From: an uncultured Mycoplasmatota bacterium
GTDB lineage: Bacteria; Bacillota_I; Bacilli_A; RF39; UBA660
Length of the DNA stretch: 6,192 bases
Reading direction: 5' to 3'
NCBI GenBank assembly: GCA_900553435.1
Contig: USDC01000044.1
Span: 1 to 6,192 of the forward strand
Made by a program: the position numbers and the translations under genes. Below are positions 1 to 5,505 of this stretch, piece by piece. The notes under the pieces are model-generated. The model was not told where the DNA came from and made no database searches. It worked only from the letters and a program-made list of their open reading frames with translations. Positions within the stretch are counted from its first letter, which is position 1. Each line of letters begins with the position of its first letter.

Positions 1-35
1 GAAATCAAGAATTTATAAAACGGAGGTAATGGGAA

Positions 36-551
36 ATGAAAAAAATTTTAATTGGTTTTTCTTTAATATTAGCTTTATTTATAATTACTGGTTGTAATGA
101 AGAAAAAGAAAATAAAGATGTTAATAAAAATAAAGAAGTAGAAAATCAAGATGGAGAATTAATCTGTACAAAAACAGAAGAAATAGATGGTGTAAACACA
201 AACTTTAAAGCAACAATAAGCTACGAAAATAATACAGTTATAAATGTTAAAAATGAAACACAAGTTGATGTTACTCCTCAAAATAAAAACACATATATAG
301 AAACATATAACGGACTTAAAAATATATATGGAGAAATAAATGGAGTTAATATAACAACACAAAGCACAAACAATACTGTAACTTCAATTTTTGAAACAAA
401 TTATGCAATTTTCGATGAAGAAAAAGCACGTGAAGTTATAGACAAATTAGGATTAGATGAGGCAGACGCAGCAGTTGTAGTAAACAAGGATTATTTAGAT
501 TTAGAAACATATAAAAACAGATATCTAAATGGATATAATTGTAATGACTAA
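36..551 (+). CDS. Small secreted lipoprotein, family uncertain (possibly DUF1307-like)
   Basis: This is a 171-residue protein with a classical lipoprotein signal: Lys2-Lys3, a hydrophobic stretch at residues 4-17, and the lipobox ITGC with Cys20 as the expected lipidated residue. The mature protein would therefore be anchored to the outer face of the membrane. Residues 21-40 are a charged Asn/Lys/Glu linker. The rest (about 41-171) looks like one small globular domain rich in beta-strand sequence (KATISYENNTVINV) and then a helical Asp/Glu-rich part. It has only two cysteines after the lipid Cys, C44 and C169 near the two ends of the domain, which could form a disulfide. GGAGG at 22-26 lies 9 nt before the ATG and fixes the start. 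The overall look recalls short Firmicute lipoproteins of the DUF1307/YehR type, but I do not recognise it firmly and assign no function. A terminator overlaps its stop codon. Its promoter lies upstream of the window. Confidence 0.85.
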   Translation: MKKILIGFSLILALFIITGCNEEKENKDVNKNKEVENQDGELICTKTEEIDGVNTNFKATISYENNTVINVKNETQVDVTPQNKNTYIETYNGLKNIYGEINGVNITTQSTNNTVTSIFETNYAIFDEEKAREVIDKLGLDEADAAVVVNKDYLDLETYKNRYLNGYNCND

Positions 552-569
552 GCTCAGCTTAGTTTTTTT
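547..569 (+). terminator. Intrinsic terminator of the lipoprotein gene
   Basis: ACTAAGC (547-553) and GCTTAGT (557-563) form a perfect 7-bp stem with a 3-nt loop, followed by a T run to 569. The stop codon TAA (549-551) lies inside the left arm of the stem, so the hairpin begins within the last codon of the gene. Confidence 0.85.
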
Positions 570-580
570 ACTTTTTATTA

Positions 581-609
581 TTGACTATCAATTAAAAGTT
601 TGATACAAT
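581..609 (+). promoter_or_regulatory. Sigma-A type promoter of the tRNA-Ala gene
   Basis: A -35 box TTGACT (581-586) and a -10 box TACAAT (604-609) are separated by 17 nt. TG at 601-602, one base before the -10, makes it an extended -10 promoter. Transcription should start near 616, giving a leader of about 31 nt before the mature tRNA. It is the closest match to consensus in the window, as expected for a stable-RNA gene. Confidence 0.85.
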
Positions 610-646
610 AAATTCGCTTGGTAAAGTTATCAAGTGCCTACATTTT

Positions 647-723
647 GGGGCATTAGCTCAGCTGGCTAGAGCACCTGCCTTGCACGCAGGGGGTCAGGAG
701 TTCGAATCTCCTATGCTCCACCA
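647..723 (+). tRNA. tRNA-Ala, anticodon TGC, CCA encoded
   Basis: A full cloverleaf can be folded. The acceptor stem is GGGGCAT (647-653) with ATGCTCC (713-719), the discriminator is A720 and the CCA at 721-723 is encoded. The anticodon stem is CCTGC (674-678) with GCAGG (686-690), around the loop CTTGCAC with anticodon TGC at 681-683. The T arm is AGGAG/CTCCT around TTCGAAT (701-707). The third acceptor pair is G649 with T717, the G3-U70 wobble that alanyl-tRNA synthetase recognises, which supports the Ala assignment independently of the anticodon. UGC reads GCN codons. It stands alone with its own promoter and terminator, not in an rRNA operon or a tRNA cluster as far as the window shows. 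Confidence 0.98.
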
Positions 724-734
724 ATATGAAAATA

Positions 735-758
735 AACAACGTATTTACGTTGTTTTTT
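735..758. terminator. Bidirectional terminator between tRNA-Ala and the SPFH gene
   Basis: AACAACGT (735-742) and ACGTTGTT (747-754) form an 8-bp stem with a 4-nt loop. On the + strand a T run to 758 follows, which ends the tRNA transcript. On the - strand the stem is followed by TATTTT (733-729 region), so it may also stop transcripts of the converging nfeD-SPFH operon before they run antisense into the tRNA. Confidence 0.75.
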
Positions 759-787
759 AATATTTTGTTATTTTTAAACACACTTTT

Positions 788-828
788 AAACACATTAATT
801 ATTTAAATCGCGCTAATGCGTGTTTTTT
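788..828 (+). terminator. Weak second hairpin with T run downstream of the tRNA unit
   Basis: AAACAC plus ATTA (788-797) can pair with TAAT plus GTGTTT (814-817 and 820-825), with a 2-nt GC bulge and a 16-nt loop. A T run to 828 follows on the + strand. The large loop and the bulge make it a poor terminator; a backup to the hairpin at 735-758 is possible. On the - strand the stem is not followed by T, so it does not obviously end the SPFH operon. Confidence 0.3.
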
Positions 829-847
829 ATTTATATAAAAAGAAAAG

Positions 848-1741
848 CTATTTTTTCTTTTCTTCTTTAACAATTTCAGTAATAACTGATGCAGCACTTG
901 CGATTGACTGAAGTTCACTTGGAACTATAAGTTTAGTTGCATTACCATCAGCTACTTTTGCAAGAGCATCAAAACTTCTAAGTGTTAAAACAGATTTGTC
1001 TGCTTTGGCTTCTTTAATAAGTGAGATTGCTTTAGCCTCAGCTTCATTAATTTTTAATATAGCTTCAGCCTCACCTTCAGCTCTTTTTATTTGACTTTGT
1101 TTTTCTCCTTCAGCTTCTAAAATAACACTTTCTTTTTCTCCCTCAGCAATAAGAATTTTACTTTTCTTTTCACCTTCTGCTTGAAGTATTTTCTCTCTTC
1201 TTTCTCTTTCTGCTCTCATTTGTTTTTCCATTGCTTCTTGAATTTCTCTTGGAGGTAAAATATTTTTTAATTCTACTCTATTTATCTTAATACCCCATGC
1301 ATCAGTCGCTTCATCTAATATGCTTCTCATCTTAGAATTAATAATGTCTCTACTAGTAAGTGTTTGGTCAAGTTCAAGTTCACCAATTATATTACGCAAA
1401 GTTGTCGCAGTTAAATTTTCAATCGCACTAATTGGAAGTTCAACTCCGTAAGTATACATTTTTGCATCAGTTATTTGAAAATAAACAACTGTATCAATTT
1501 GCATTGTAACATTATCTTTTGTAATAACTGGTTGTGGCGGAAAATCCTTAACTTGTTCTTTTAAAGTAATTTTATTTGCAATCCTATCAATAAATGGAAT
1601 TTTTACATGAAGTCCATTTTTCCATGTTGAATGATAACTTCCTAACCTTTCAATTACATAACTTTTTGCTTGTGGTACAATATGTACGTTTGGAATAATA
1701 AGTATAATTACCAAAACTAATAAAACTATTAAAACGCTCAT
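848..1741 (-). CDS. qmcA: SPFH/band-7 membrane protein, QmcA/stomatin-like
   Basis: This 297-residue protein has one N-terminal membrane segment (about residues 3-18) followed by an SPFH/PHB domain at about 20-180, with typical stretches such as VIERLGSY, GLHVKIPFIDRI, VITKDNVTMQIDTVVYF and ILPPREIQEAM. Next comes a charged coiled coil with AEGE at 188, 199, 210 and 221, an exact 11-residue period. The C-terminal part (about 250-292) is Ala/Ser-rich and amphipathic, ending in EEKKK. Order and length match E. coli QmcA and bacterial stomatins. In this family such proteins oligomerise into rings or cages at the membrane and organise microdomains, often supporting membrane proteases; a specific role here is inference. 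It is the second gene of an operon: its ATG overlaps the TGA of the NfeD gene in ATGA (1738-1741), so translational coupling is likely. AAAGG at 1757-1753 serves as its ribosome site. The stop is TAG. Confidence 0.95.
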   Translation of the reverse strand: MSVLIVLLVLVIILIIPNVHIVPQAKSYVIERLGSYHSTWKNGLHVKIPFIDRIANKITLKEQVKDFPPQPVITKDNVTMQIDTVVYFQITDAKMYTYGVELPISAIENLTATTLRNIIGELELDQTLTSRDIINSKMRSILDEATDAWGIKINRVELKNILPPREIQEAMEKQMRAERERREKILQAEGEKKSKILIAEGEKESVILEAEGEKQSQIKRAEGEAEAILKINEAEAKAISLIKEAKADKSVLTLRSFDALAKVADGNATKLIVPSELQSIASAASVITEIVKEEKKK

Positions 1742-2160
1742 TTTTCTTCACACCTTTCTACTTTTAATTTCACTCCTTCAATATCAAGTATCCTTACTTC
1801 TTCTCCTACACTAATTTTTTTGTTAGCTATTGCAGTCCACTTCTTTCCGTCAGCCTTTACTTCTCCTGGTGAATTCTTTTTTATCTCTTCTGTTACAATT
1901 CCAGTCATTCCAATTAACCTATCACTATTTGTTCTTACATTATCTTTTTTAGTTATTTTCTTAACAAAATTTCTTGTAAATATTAGTAGTATTACTCCGC
2001 CAATAACAAATATTGCAAATTGAATTAAAAGACTATCTGTAAAAAATGATGCAATTAAGGCAAATATCGCACTTATAACAAACCAAATTGATACTAAACT
2101 AGTTGTAGCAACCTCAATAATTGTTAATAGTACAATTAAGATTAACCATGTCAAATACAT
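1738..2160 (-). CDS. nfeD: NfeD-family membrane protein (short form, OB fold)
   Basis: This 140-residue protein has three hydrophobic segments at about 3-20, 22-42 and 45-64, followed by a soluble C-terminal domain (about 80-137) with the NfeD OB-fold pattern: LIGMTGIVTEEI, GEVKADGKKWTAIA, VGEEVRILDIEG and LKVER. The long ClpP-like serine protease part found in some NfeD proteins is absent, so this is the short YbbK-like form. Genes of this family are usually found beside SPFH genes, and the NfeD OB domain is thought to interact with the partner's oligomer; the next gene here is that SPFH protein, with a 4-bp overlap. AGGAGG (2173-2168) lies 7 nt before the ATG. The gene ends in TGA, which shows that UGA is a stop in this organism. 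A promoter just upstream fits transcription from this gene. Confidence 0.93.
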   Translation of the reverse strand: MYLTWLILIVLLTIIEVATTSLVSIWFVISAIFALIASFFTDSLLIQFAIFVIGGVILLIFTRNFVKKITKKDNVRTNSDRLIGMTGIVTEEIKKNSPGEVKADGKKWTAIANKKISVGEEVRILDIEGVKLKVERCEEK

Positions 2161-2179
2161 AATACTTCCTCCTACTTAA

Positions 2180-2208
2180 AGTATACTATTTACTATTTTT
2201 AAATACAA
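2180..2208 (-). promoter_or_regulatory. Promoter of the nfeD-SPFH operon
   Basis: On the - strand, TTGTAT (2208-2203) and TATACT (2185-2180) are 17 nt apart, a good sigma-A match. The -10 ends only 6 nt before the AGGAGG of nfeD, so the transcript would start at or near the Shine-Dalgarno sequence. The -35 directly follows the T run that ends the upstream gene. Confidence 0.65.
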
Positions 2209-2209
2209 C

Positions 2210-2232
2210 AAAAAAAGGTAAATAAATTACCT
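2210..2232 (-). terminator. Intrinsic terminator of the DUF5684-like gene
   Basis: On the - strand AGGTAA (2232-2227) and TTACCT (2221-2216) form a 6-bp stem with a 5-nt loop, followed by a T run (2216-2210). The stop codon TAG (2233-2231) overlaps the base of the stem. The nfeD promoter begins immediately downstream. Confidence 0.75.
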
Positions 2233-2617
2233 AATTTTCTGCACCCTTAAATTCACTACTACCAAAAGCTAATATTAATTGGAATATGAAAGGTAAAAAT
2301 AATAAACCAAATCCAAATCCAATACCTTTTCCAAACGCACCAGCAAGTTTAAATGCGTAAATAATCATCATTATCGCATTTACAATTGGTATAAATAAAA
2401 GTAAAAATAACCATCCATTACCAAAAGCAATCTTAAATTGCAAATATTGAGAATAAAATGGAACTATTGATCCCCAACCAGGTTCTCCTGCTTTTGCAAC
2501 AATAGAAAGAACCATTGCAATTAATGCTATAACAATAACTGTTACGCCCATACCAGCTAATGCTTCTGCTGCTTCTGAACTAGTGCTATAGCTATAACTA
2601 AAATCATAACTATTCAT
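2231..2617 (-). CDS. DUF5684-like small membrane protein
   Basis: This 128-residue protein has a short Ser/Tyr-rich N-terminus (SYDFSYSYSTSSEA) and three membrane segments at about 24-41, 67-88 and 99-118. Between the first two is KAGEPGWGSIVPFYSQY (42-58), and before the third is AFGKGIGFGFGLLFLPF (94-110). The 'KAG.PGW.SI.P.Y' and 'FGKG.GFG.GL.FLPF' motifs are what I associate with the DUF5684 family of small bacterial membrane proteins, whose biochemical role is not established to my knowledge. AGGAGG (2629-2624) sits 6 nt before the ATG and supports this start. It appears monocistronic: it has its own terminator, and the nfeD operon downstream on the same strand has its own promoter. It is divergent from the LysM-GH18 gene, with 86 bp between the coding regions. 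Confidence 0.88.
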   Translation of the reverse strand: MNSYDFSYSYSTSSEAAEALAGMGVTVIVIALIAMVLSIVAKAGEPGWGSIVPFYSQYLQFKIAFGNGWLFLLLFIPIVNAIMMIIYAFKLAGAFGKGIGFGFGLLFLPFIFQLILAFGSSEFKGAEN

Positions 2618-2637
2618 AAATATCCTCCTCTAAAATA

Positions 2638-2643
2638 ATTATA
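2638..2643 (-). promoter_or_regulatory. Probable -10 box of the DUF5684-like gene
   Basis: TATAAT on the - strand (2643-2638) ends 8 nt before the AGGAGG of the gene. At 17 nt upstream there is only a poor -35 (TTTTAT, 2666-2661). In sequence this AT-rich a -10 hexamer is weak evidence, so the call is tentative. Confidence 0.35.
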
Positions 2644-2674
2644 TATTATTTTTAATAAATATAAAAGAAAAAAA

Positions 2675-2680
2675 TATAAT
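2675..2680 (+). promoter_or_regulatory. Probable -10 box of the LysM-GH18 gene
   Basis: TATAAT (2675-2680) ends 10 nt before the AGGAGG at 2691-2696, so a transcript would start near 2687. No clear -35 is visible at the right distance (TTAATA, 2652-2657). I looked for a mother-cell sigma-E/K pattern with a CATA-type -10 and did not find one in this interval. Confidence 0.35.
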
Positions 2681-2690
2681 TTATTAAAAA

Positions 2691-2696
2691 AGGAGG
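2691..2696 (+). promoter_or_regulatory. Shine-Dalgarno that places the LysM-GH18 start at ATA 2704
   Basis: AGGAGG, preceded by A-rich sequence, is the strongest type of ribosome site in the window. There is no ATG, GTG, TTG or CTG in the following open frame until 3151. It lies 7 nt before ATA (2704-2706) and 10 nt before ATT (2707-2709). The in-frame codon ATT at 2698 is only 1 nt away, too close to serve. An in-frame TAA at 2677-2679 closes the frame upstream. Confidence 0.8.
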
Positions 2697-2703
2697 AATT
2701 AAA

Positions 2704-3828
2704 ATAATTTATACAGTTAAAAAAGGTGATACATTATATAAAATTTCAAATGAATTTAATACTGAGGTAGAGAAAATAAAAAAAGATAATTCATTAAAAA
2801 GTGAAGAATTAATTCCTAATTTAAATTTAATAATTAACAGTAATGAAAACAACTTATATGAAATAGAAGTAAATGGATATGCTTATCCTTTTACTAACAT
2901 TGAAACATTAAAAAGGAGTTTACCATACTTAACCTATTTATGCATCTTTAGTTATCATATAACTTCATCAGGTGCTTTAATTCCAATTAGTGATGAAAAA
3001 ATAATTAATACATCTATAAATTTTAATACTGTACCAGTATTAGTTATTACAAATATTGTAGGTGATTTAGGTTTTAATAGCGACCTAGCACATGAAATTT
3101 TAATAAAAAAAGAAAATAGAACTACTCTTCTTAACAATATTTTAAAAATAATGAAAGAAAAAAACTATTATGGACTAAATATAGATTTTGAATACGTTTA
3201 TGAAACAGATAAAGAAAATTATAACTCATTTATAAAAGAAGCAAGCGCTTTAATGCATGAAAACTCATACTTTTTAATGACTTCTCTCGCACCTAAAACA
3301 AGTAGTGATAAAAAAGGACTTTTATATTTTTCACATGATTATATAGTTCACGGAAAATATGCAGACCATGTCATACTAATGACTTATGAATGGGGATACA
3401 GATATGGGGAACCACAAGCTATTTCTCCTATTAATAAAGTAGAAGAAGTTTTAAGTTATGCAACAAGTGTTATTCCTAGTAAAAAAATACTTATGGGAGT
3501 ACCTAATTACGCTTATGATTGGCCTCTTCCATTTGATAAAAATAATCCGGCTAAAAGTATGAATAATGCGGATGCAATTAATTTAGCAATAGAAAAAAAA
3601 TCGAATATAGTTTTTGATAACAAAAGTAAAACGCCATACTTTAATTACATAGATGAAAATAATATATCACATATAGTACATTTTGATGATGCTAAAAGTT
3701 TAGAAAAAAAATTAAATTTAGTAAAAAAATATAATTTAGGCGGAATTAGTTACTGGAACTTAAATAATTATTTTTATACACAATTCTTAGTATTAAACTC
3801 TCTTTACAAAACAAAAAAATTAATCTAA
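2704..3828 (+). CDS. LysM plus GH18 glycoside hydrolase (SleL/YaaH-like), likely ATA start
   Basis: An open frame of 374 codons runs from just after a strong AGGAGG to TAA at 3826. Residues 3-45 form one LysM domain (YTVKKGDTLYKIS, then N-S-L and IPNLNLIIN), which binds GlcNAc-containing glycans. From about 54 to the end is a GH18 barrel: EVNGYAYPF, the catalytic strand GLNIDFEYV with D161 and E163 (E163 the expected acid/base), MTYEWGY (226-232, with Y228) and GISYWNLN near W351. It resembles spore cortex-lytic N-acetylglucosaminidases SleL/YaaH, which also lack a signal peptide; those have two LysM domains where this has one. No signal peptide is seen here. The proposed start is ATA 2704 (or ATT 2707), because no standard start exists before ATG 3151. 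That ATG has no ribosome site and would delete LysM and nearly half of the barrel. The 3' end overlaps the converging exonuclease gene by 9 bp. A point mutation or assembly error at the start codon is the alternative. Confidence 0.88.
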   Translation: MIYTVKKGDTLYKISNEFNTEVEKIKKDNSLKSEELIPNLNLIINSNENNLYEIEVNGYAYPFTNIETLKRSLPYLTYLCIFSYHITSSGALIPISDEKIINTSINFNTVPVLVITNIVGDLGFNSDLAHEILIKKENRTTLLNNILKIMKEKNYYGLNIDFEYVYETDKENYNSFIKEASALMHENSYFLMTSLAPKTSSDKKGLLYFSHDYIVHGKYADHVILMTYEWGYRYGEPQAISPINKVEEVLSYATSVIPSKKILMGVPNYAYDWPLPFDKNNPAKSMNNADAINLAIEKKSNIVFDNKSKTPYFNYIDENNISHIVHFDDAKSLEKKLNLVKKYNLGGISYWNLNNYFYTQFLVLNSLYKTKKLI

Positions 3829-3839
3829 ATCTAGATTAA
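3813..3839 (-). terminator. Intrinsic terminator of the sortase-xth operon
   Basis: TTAATCTA (3820-3827) and TAGATTAA (3832-3839) form a perfect 8-bp stem with a 4-nt loop. On the - strand it is followed by seven T (3819-3813). The stem contains the last codons and the stop (TAA, 3822-3820) of the exonuclease gene and also the stop codon of the converging GH18 gene. On the + strand no T run follows, so it works as a terminator only in the - direction. Confidence 0.75.
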
Positions 3840-4575
3840 TTCCAACAGGAGCATGATCGCTTCCATAAACATCTGTATAAATTTTAGGATTTTTAACTTT
3901 ATTAATTATAGTTTCTGTTACTAAAAAATAATCTATTCTCCACCCAATATTTCTTTCCCTTGCTTTATTTAAATAACTCCACCAAGAATATTCTTCTTTT
4001 GTAGGATAAAAATATCTATAAGTGTCTACAAACCCTTCATTTAAAAGTTCTTTAAACTTCCCTCTTTCTTCATCTGTAAAACCTGCGTTTCCTTTATTAG
4101 CTTTTGCATTTTTTATATCTATTTCTTCATTAGCTACATTAAAGTCTCCACATATAACAACTGGTTTTACTTCTTCTAAAGTACTTACATATTCTTTAAA
4201 TTCATCTTGCCAATACATTCTATATTTTAATCTTGATAAATCTCTTTTAACATTTGGAACATAAATATTAACTAAATAAAACTTATTAAATTCTAAAGTT
4301 ATTGTTCTTCCCTCACTATCACTTTCTTCTTCTCCAAACCCATAAAAAACATCTAAAGGTTCTTCTTTACTATATATTAAAGTTCCAGAATAACCTTTTC
4401 TTTCAGCTGGATACAAATACTCATAATACCCTTCTGGAGAAAAATCATATTGATCTTTTGTAGCTTTTACTTCACTTAAACAAAATATATCTGCATCAAC
4501 TTCATTGAAAAATTCTACAAAACCTTTTTTTAGACAAGCTCTAAAGCCCGCAACATTCCAAGATACTAACTTCAT
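3820..4575 (-). CDS. xth: Exodeoxyribonuclease III / AP endonuclease
   Basis: This 251-residue protein of the exonuclease III (Xth/ExoA) family cleaves DNA at abasic sites and has 3'-5' exonuclease and 3'-phosphatase activity in base excision repair. The metal and catalytic residues of the EEP fold are all visible: N7 in SWNVAGFRA, E35 in LSEVKA, Y105 in NIYVPN, D144 and N146 in GDFNVA, D215 in GWRIDYFL, and D240-H241 in GSDHAPV. The family motif SEGRTI is at 87-92 and the DNA-contacting loop has YSWWSY (196-201). Length is normal for the family. The family's usual CLQE reads CLSE here, a minor change. The ATG lies only 3 bp after the sortase stop, and its ribosome site GGAAGG (4590-4585) is inside the sortase 3' end, so the two are probably co-transcribed and coupled. 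A DNA repair gene behind a sortase looks like convenience rather than shared function. Confidence 0.97.
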   Translation of the reverse strand: MKLVSWNVAGFRACLKKGFVEFFNEVDADIFCLSEVKATKDQYDFSPEGYYEYLYPAERKGYSGTLIYSKEEPLDVFYGFGEEESDSEGRTITLEFNKFYLVNIYVPNVKRDLSRLKYRMYWQDEFKEYVSTLEEVKPVVICGDFNVANEEIDIKNAKANKGNAGFTDEERGKFKELLNEGFVDTYRYFYPTKEEYSWWSYLNKARERNIGWRIDYFLVTETIINKVKNPKIYTDVYGSDHAPVGINLDLD

Positions 4576-4578
4576 AAA

Positions 4579-5400
4579 TTATTTCCTTCCTTTTTTTATT
4601 AATTTCGCATGCAATACTACTTTTTCACTTTTATTATAACAAGTAGACAAAGTCAAAATTTTATCATTTTCATCTACACTAGCATCAAATTTAACATCAC
4701 TACGTTTTTTTAACATATTAATAAAATTATTGAAATCTTTATTGCTACTAAAATTAACTTTCAAGTAATCACTTGTTGTTTTTATATGATAAATACTAAA
4801 AACTTGCCATAAAGTATTTTCTTTATCAGTAGAAAGATTAACAATATGATTATTTATATCATTATACCAATCACTATCAAGGATCTTTCTTAATGAACCA
4901 AACATTGTCCCATTATTCATTCCATGAGCATAAATAATTGTGTTTTTATCTAAATTATTAAAATCATTTCTATAATCAGCAAAAACCCATCCTGCCATAT
5001 TATACTCTTTATAAAAAGAATGTGTTAAATAGTAACTATTATCATTTGTTTGAACCACTGGATAATTCACATTTGTTTCATTAACTTTAATCCAACCAAC
5101 AGTATCATCATTTATTTTCTTTAAACTAGTTAAATCAACATCCATTAAATCCATTTTAATATAATCCCAATATGGATCGTCTTTACTAGCGTTTTCTTTA
5201 TTAACTGCTTGACCATTTTTAATGTTATCTATTTTAGTAATTTCATTTAATTTATTTACTTCTTCATTAATTTCTTTACTATCAAAATAATGATTTATTA
5301 ATTTAATACTTGCGATTACAAATACAATTAAAGCAATTAAAAATATAAAAATAACAATAATATTTTTCCATTTTGGTTTGTTTTTTTTGTTTTTTTTCAT
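4579..5400 (-). CDS. Class B-like sortase with Lys at the expected active-site Arg
   Basis: This is a 273-residue membrane-anchored transpeptidase homologue. Class B sortases cleave a C-terminal sorting motif on secreted proteins and join them to the cell wall. After a Lys-rich N-terminus comes one membrane helix (about residues 14-32), a charged linker, then the catalytic domain from about 95: VGWIKVNETNVNYPVVQ, YAHGMNNGTMFGSL with catalytic His159, and TLSTCYN with Cys254. The class B helix between the core strands (about 168-180) supports the class. The conserved Arg that normally precedes VV.HAK is Lys260 here (codon AAA, + strand 4621-4623). I chose ATG 5400 because GGAGG (5410-5406) lies 5 nt before it; extending to TTG 5412 would place the start codon across the ribosome site. 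It is first in an operon with xth and divergent from a secreted beta-helix gene, a plausible substrate. Whether it is active is uncertain. Confidence 0.92.
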   Translation of the reverse strand: MKKNKKNKPKWKNIIVIFIFLIALIVFVIASIKLINHYFDSKEINEEVNKLNEITKIDNIKNGQAVNKENASKDDPYWDYIKMDLMDVDLTSLKKINDDTVGWIKVNETNVNYPVVQTNDNSYYLTHSFYKEYNMAGWVFADYRNDFNNLDKNTIIYAHGMNNGTMFGSLRKILDSDWYNDINNHIVNLSTDKENTLWQVFSIYHIKTTSDYLKVNFSSNKDFNNFINMLKKRSDVKFDASVDENDKILTLSTCYNKSEKVVLHAKLIKKGRK

Positions 5401-5405
5401 GTATT

Positions 5406-5410
5406 CCTCC
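5406..5410 (-). promoter_or_regulatory. Shine-Dalgarno that sets the sortase start at ATG 5400
   Basis: GGAGG on the - strand lies 5 nt before ATG 5400. A possible TTG start at 5412-5410 would share its last base with this site and has no ribosome site of its own, so the longer reading is disfavoured. Confidence 0.8.
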
Positions 5411-5416
5411 AAAGTT

Positions 5417-5425
5417 ATTATAACA
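5417..5425 (-). promoter_or_regulatory. Probable extended -10 of the sortase-xth operon
   Basis: TGTTATAAT on the - strand (5425-5417) is a perfect extended -10. It ends 6 nt before the sortase GGAGG, so the leader would be almost absent. The -35 at 17 nt spacing (TTTTAA, 5445-5440) is poor. Tentative. Confidence 0.4.
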
Positions 5426-5505
5426 AAACTAAATTTTATTTAAAAGAATAACTGTAAAATTAAAAGTAAAGCTTTAGAGAGAAAACATTAATTTTTTAAA
5501 ACCTA

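Noticed and set aside
159..362. 67-codon open frame on the - strand inside the lipoprotein gene
   Set aside because: It lies wholly within a well-supported gene, has a low-complexity Cys/Tyr/Phe/Ile composition typical of antisense AT-rich frames, and has no ribosome site.
1820..2023. 67-codon open frame on the + strand opposite nfeD
   Set aside because: It is antisense to a recognised NfeD gene; its hydrophobic look is the mirror of the membrane segments, and no ribosome site precedes it.
848..2160. Reassigned UGA codon (mycoplasma-type code)
   Set aside because: nfeD ends properly at TGA in the coupled ATGA overlap, and Trp in all genes is TGG.
2955..3137. 60-codon open frame on the - strand
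   Set aside because: It lies opposite the N-terminal half of the LysM-GH18 gene, which has clear domain support in the other strand.
3151..3828. GH18 gene starting at ATG 3151 (225 residues)
   Set aside because: No Shine-Dalgarno precedes this ATG, and the protein would begin inside the barrel just before the catalytic Glu. The frame continues upstream through GH18 and LysM sequence to a strong AGGAGG.
2704..3828. LysM-GH18 locus as a frameshifted pseudogene
   Set aside because: LysM, barrel and catalytic motifs all lie in one uninterrupted frame to the stop codon; only the start codon is unusual.
4022..4264. 80-codon open frame on the + strand
   Set aside because: It is antisense to exodeoxyribonuclease III, with Ser/Leu/Phe-rich shadow composition and no ribosome site.
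5401..5412. Sortase start at TTG 5412, adding four residues
   Set aside because: The TTG overlaps the GGAGG that serves ATG 5400 and has no ribosome site of its own.
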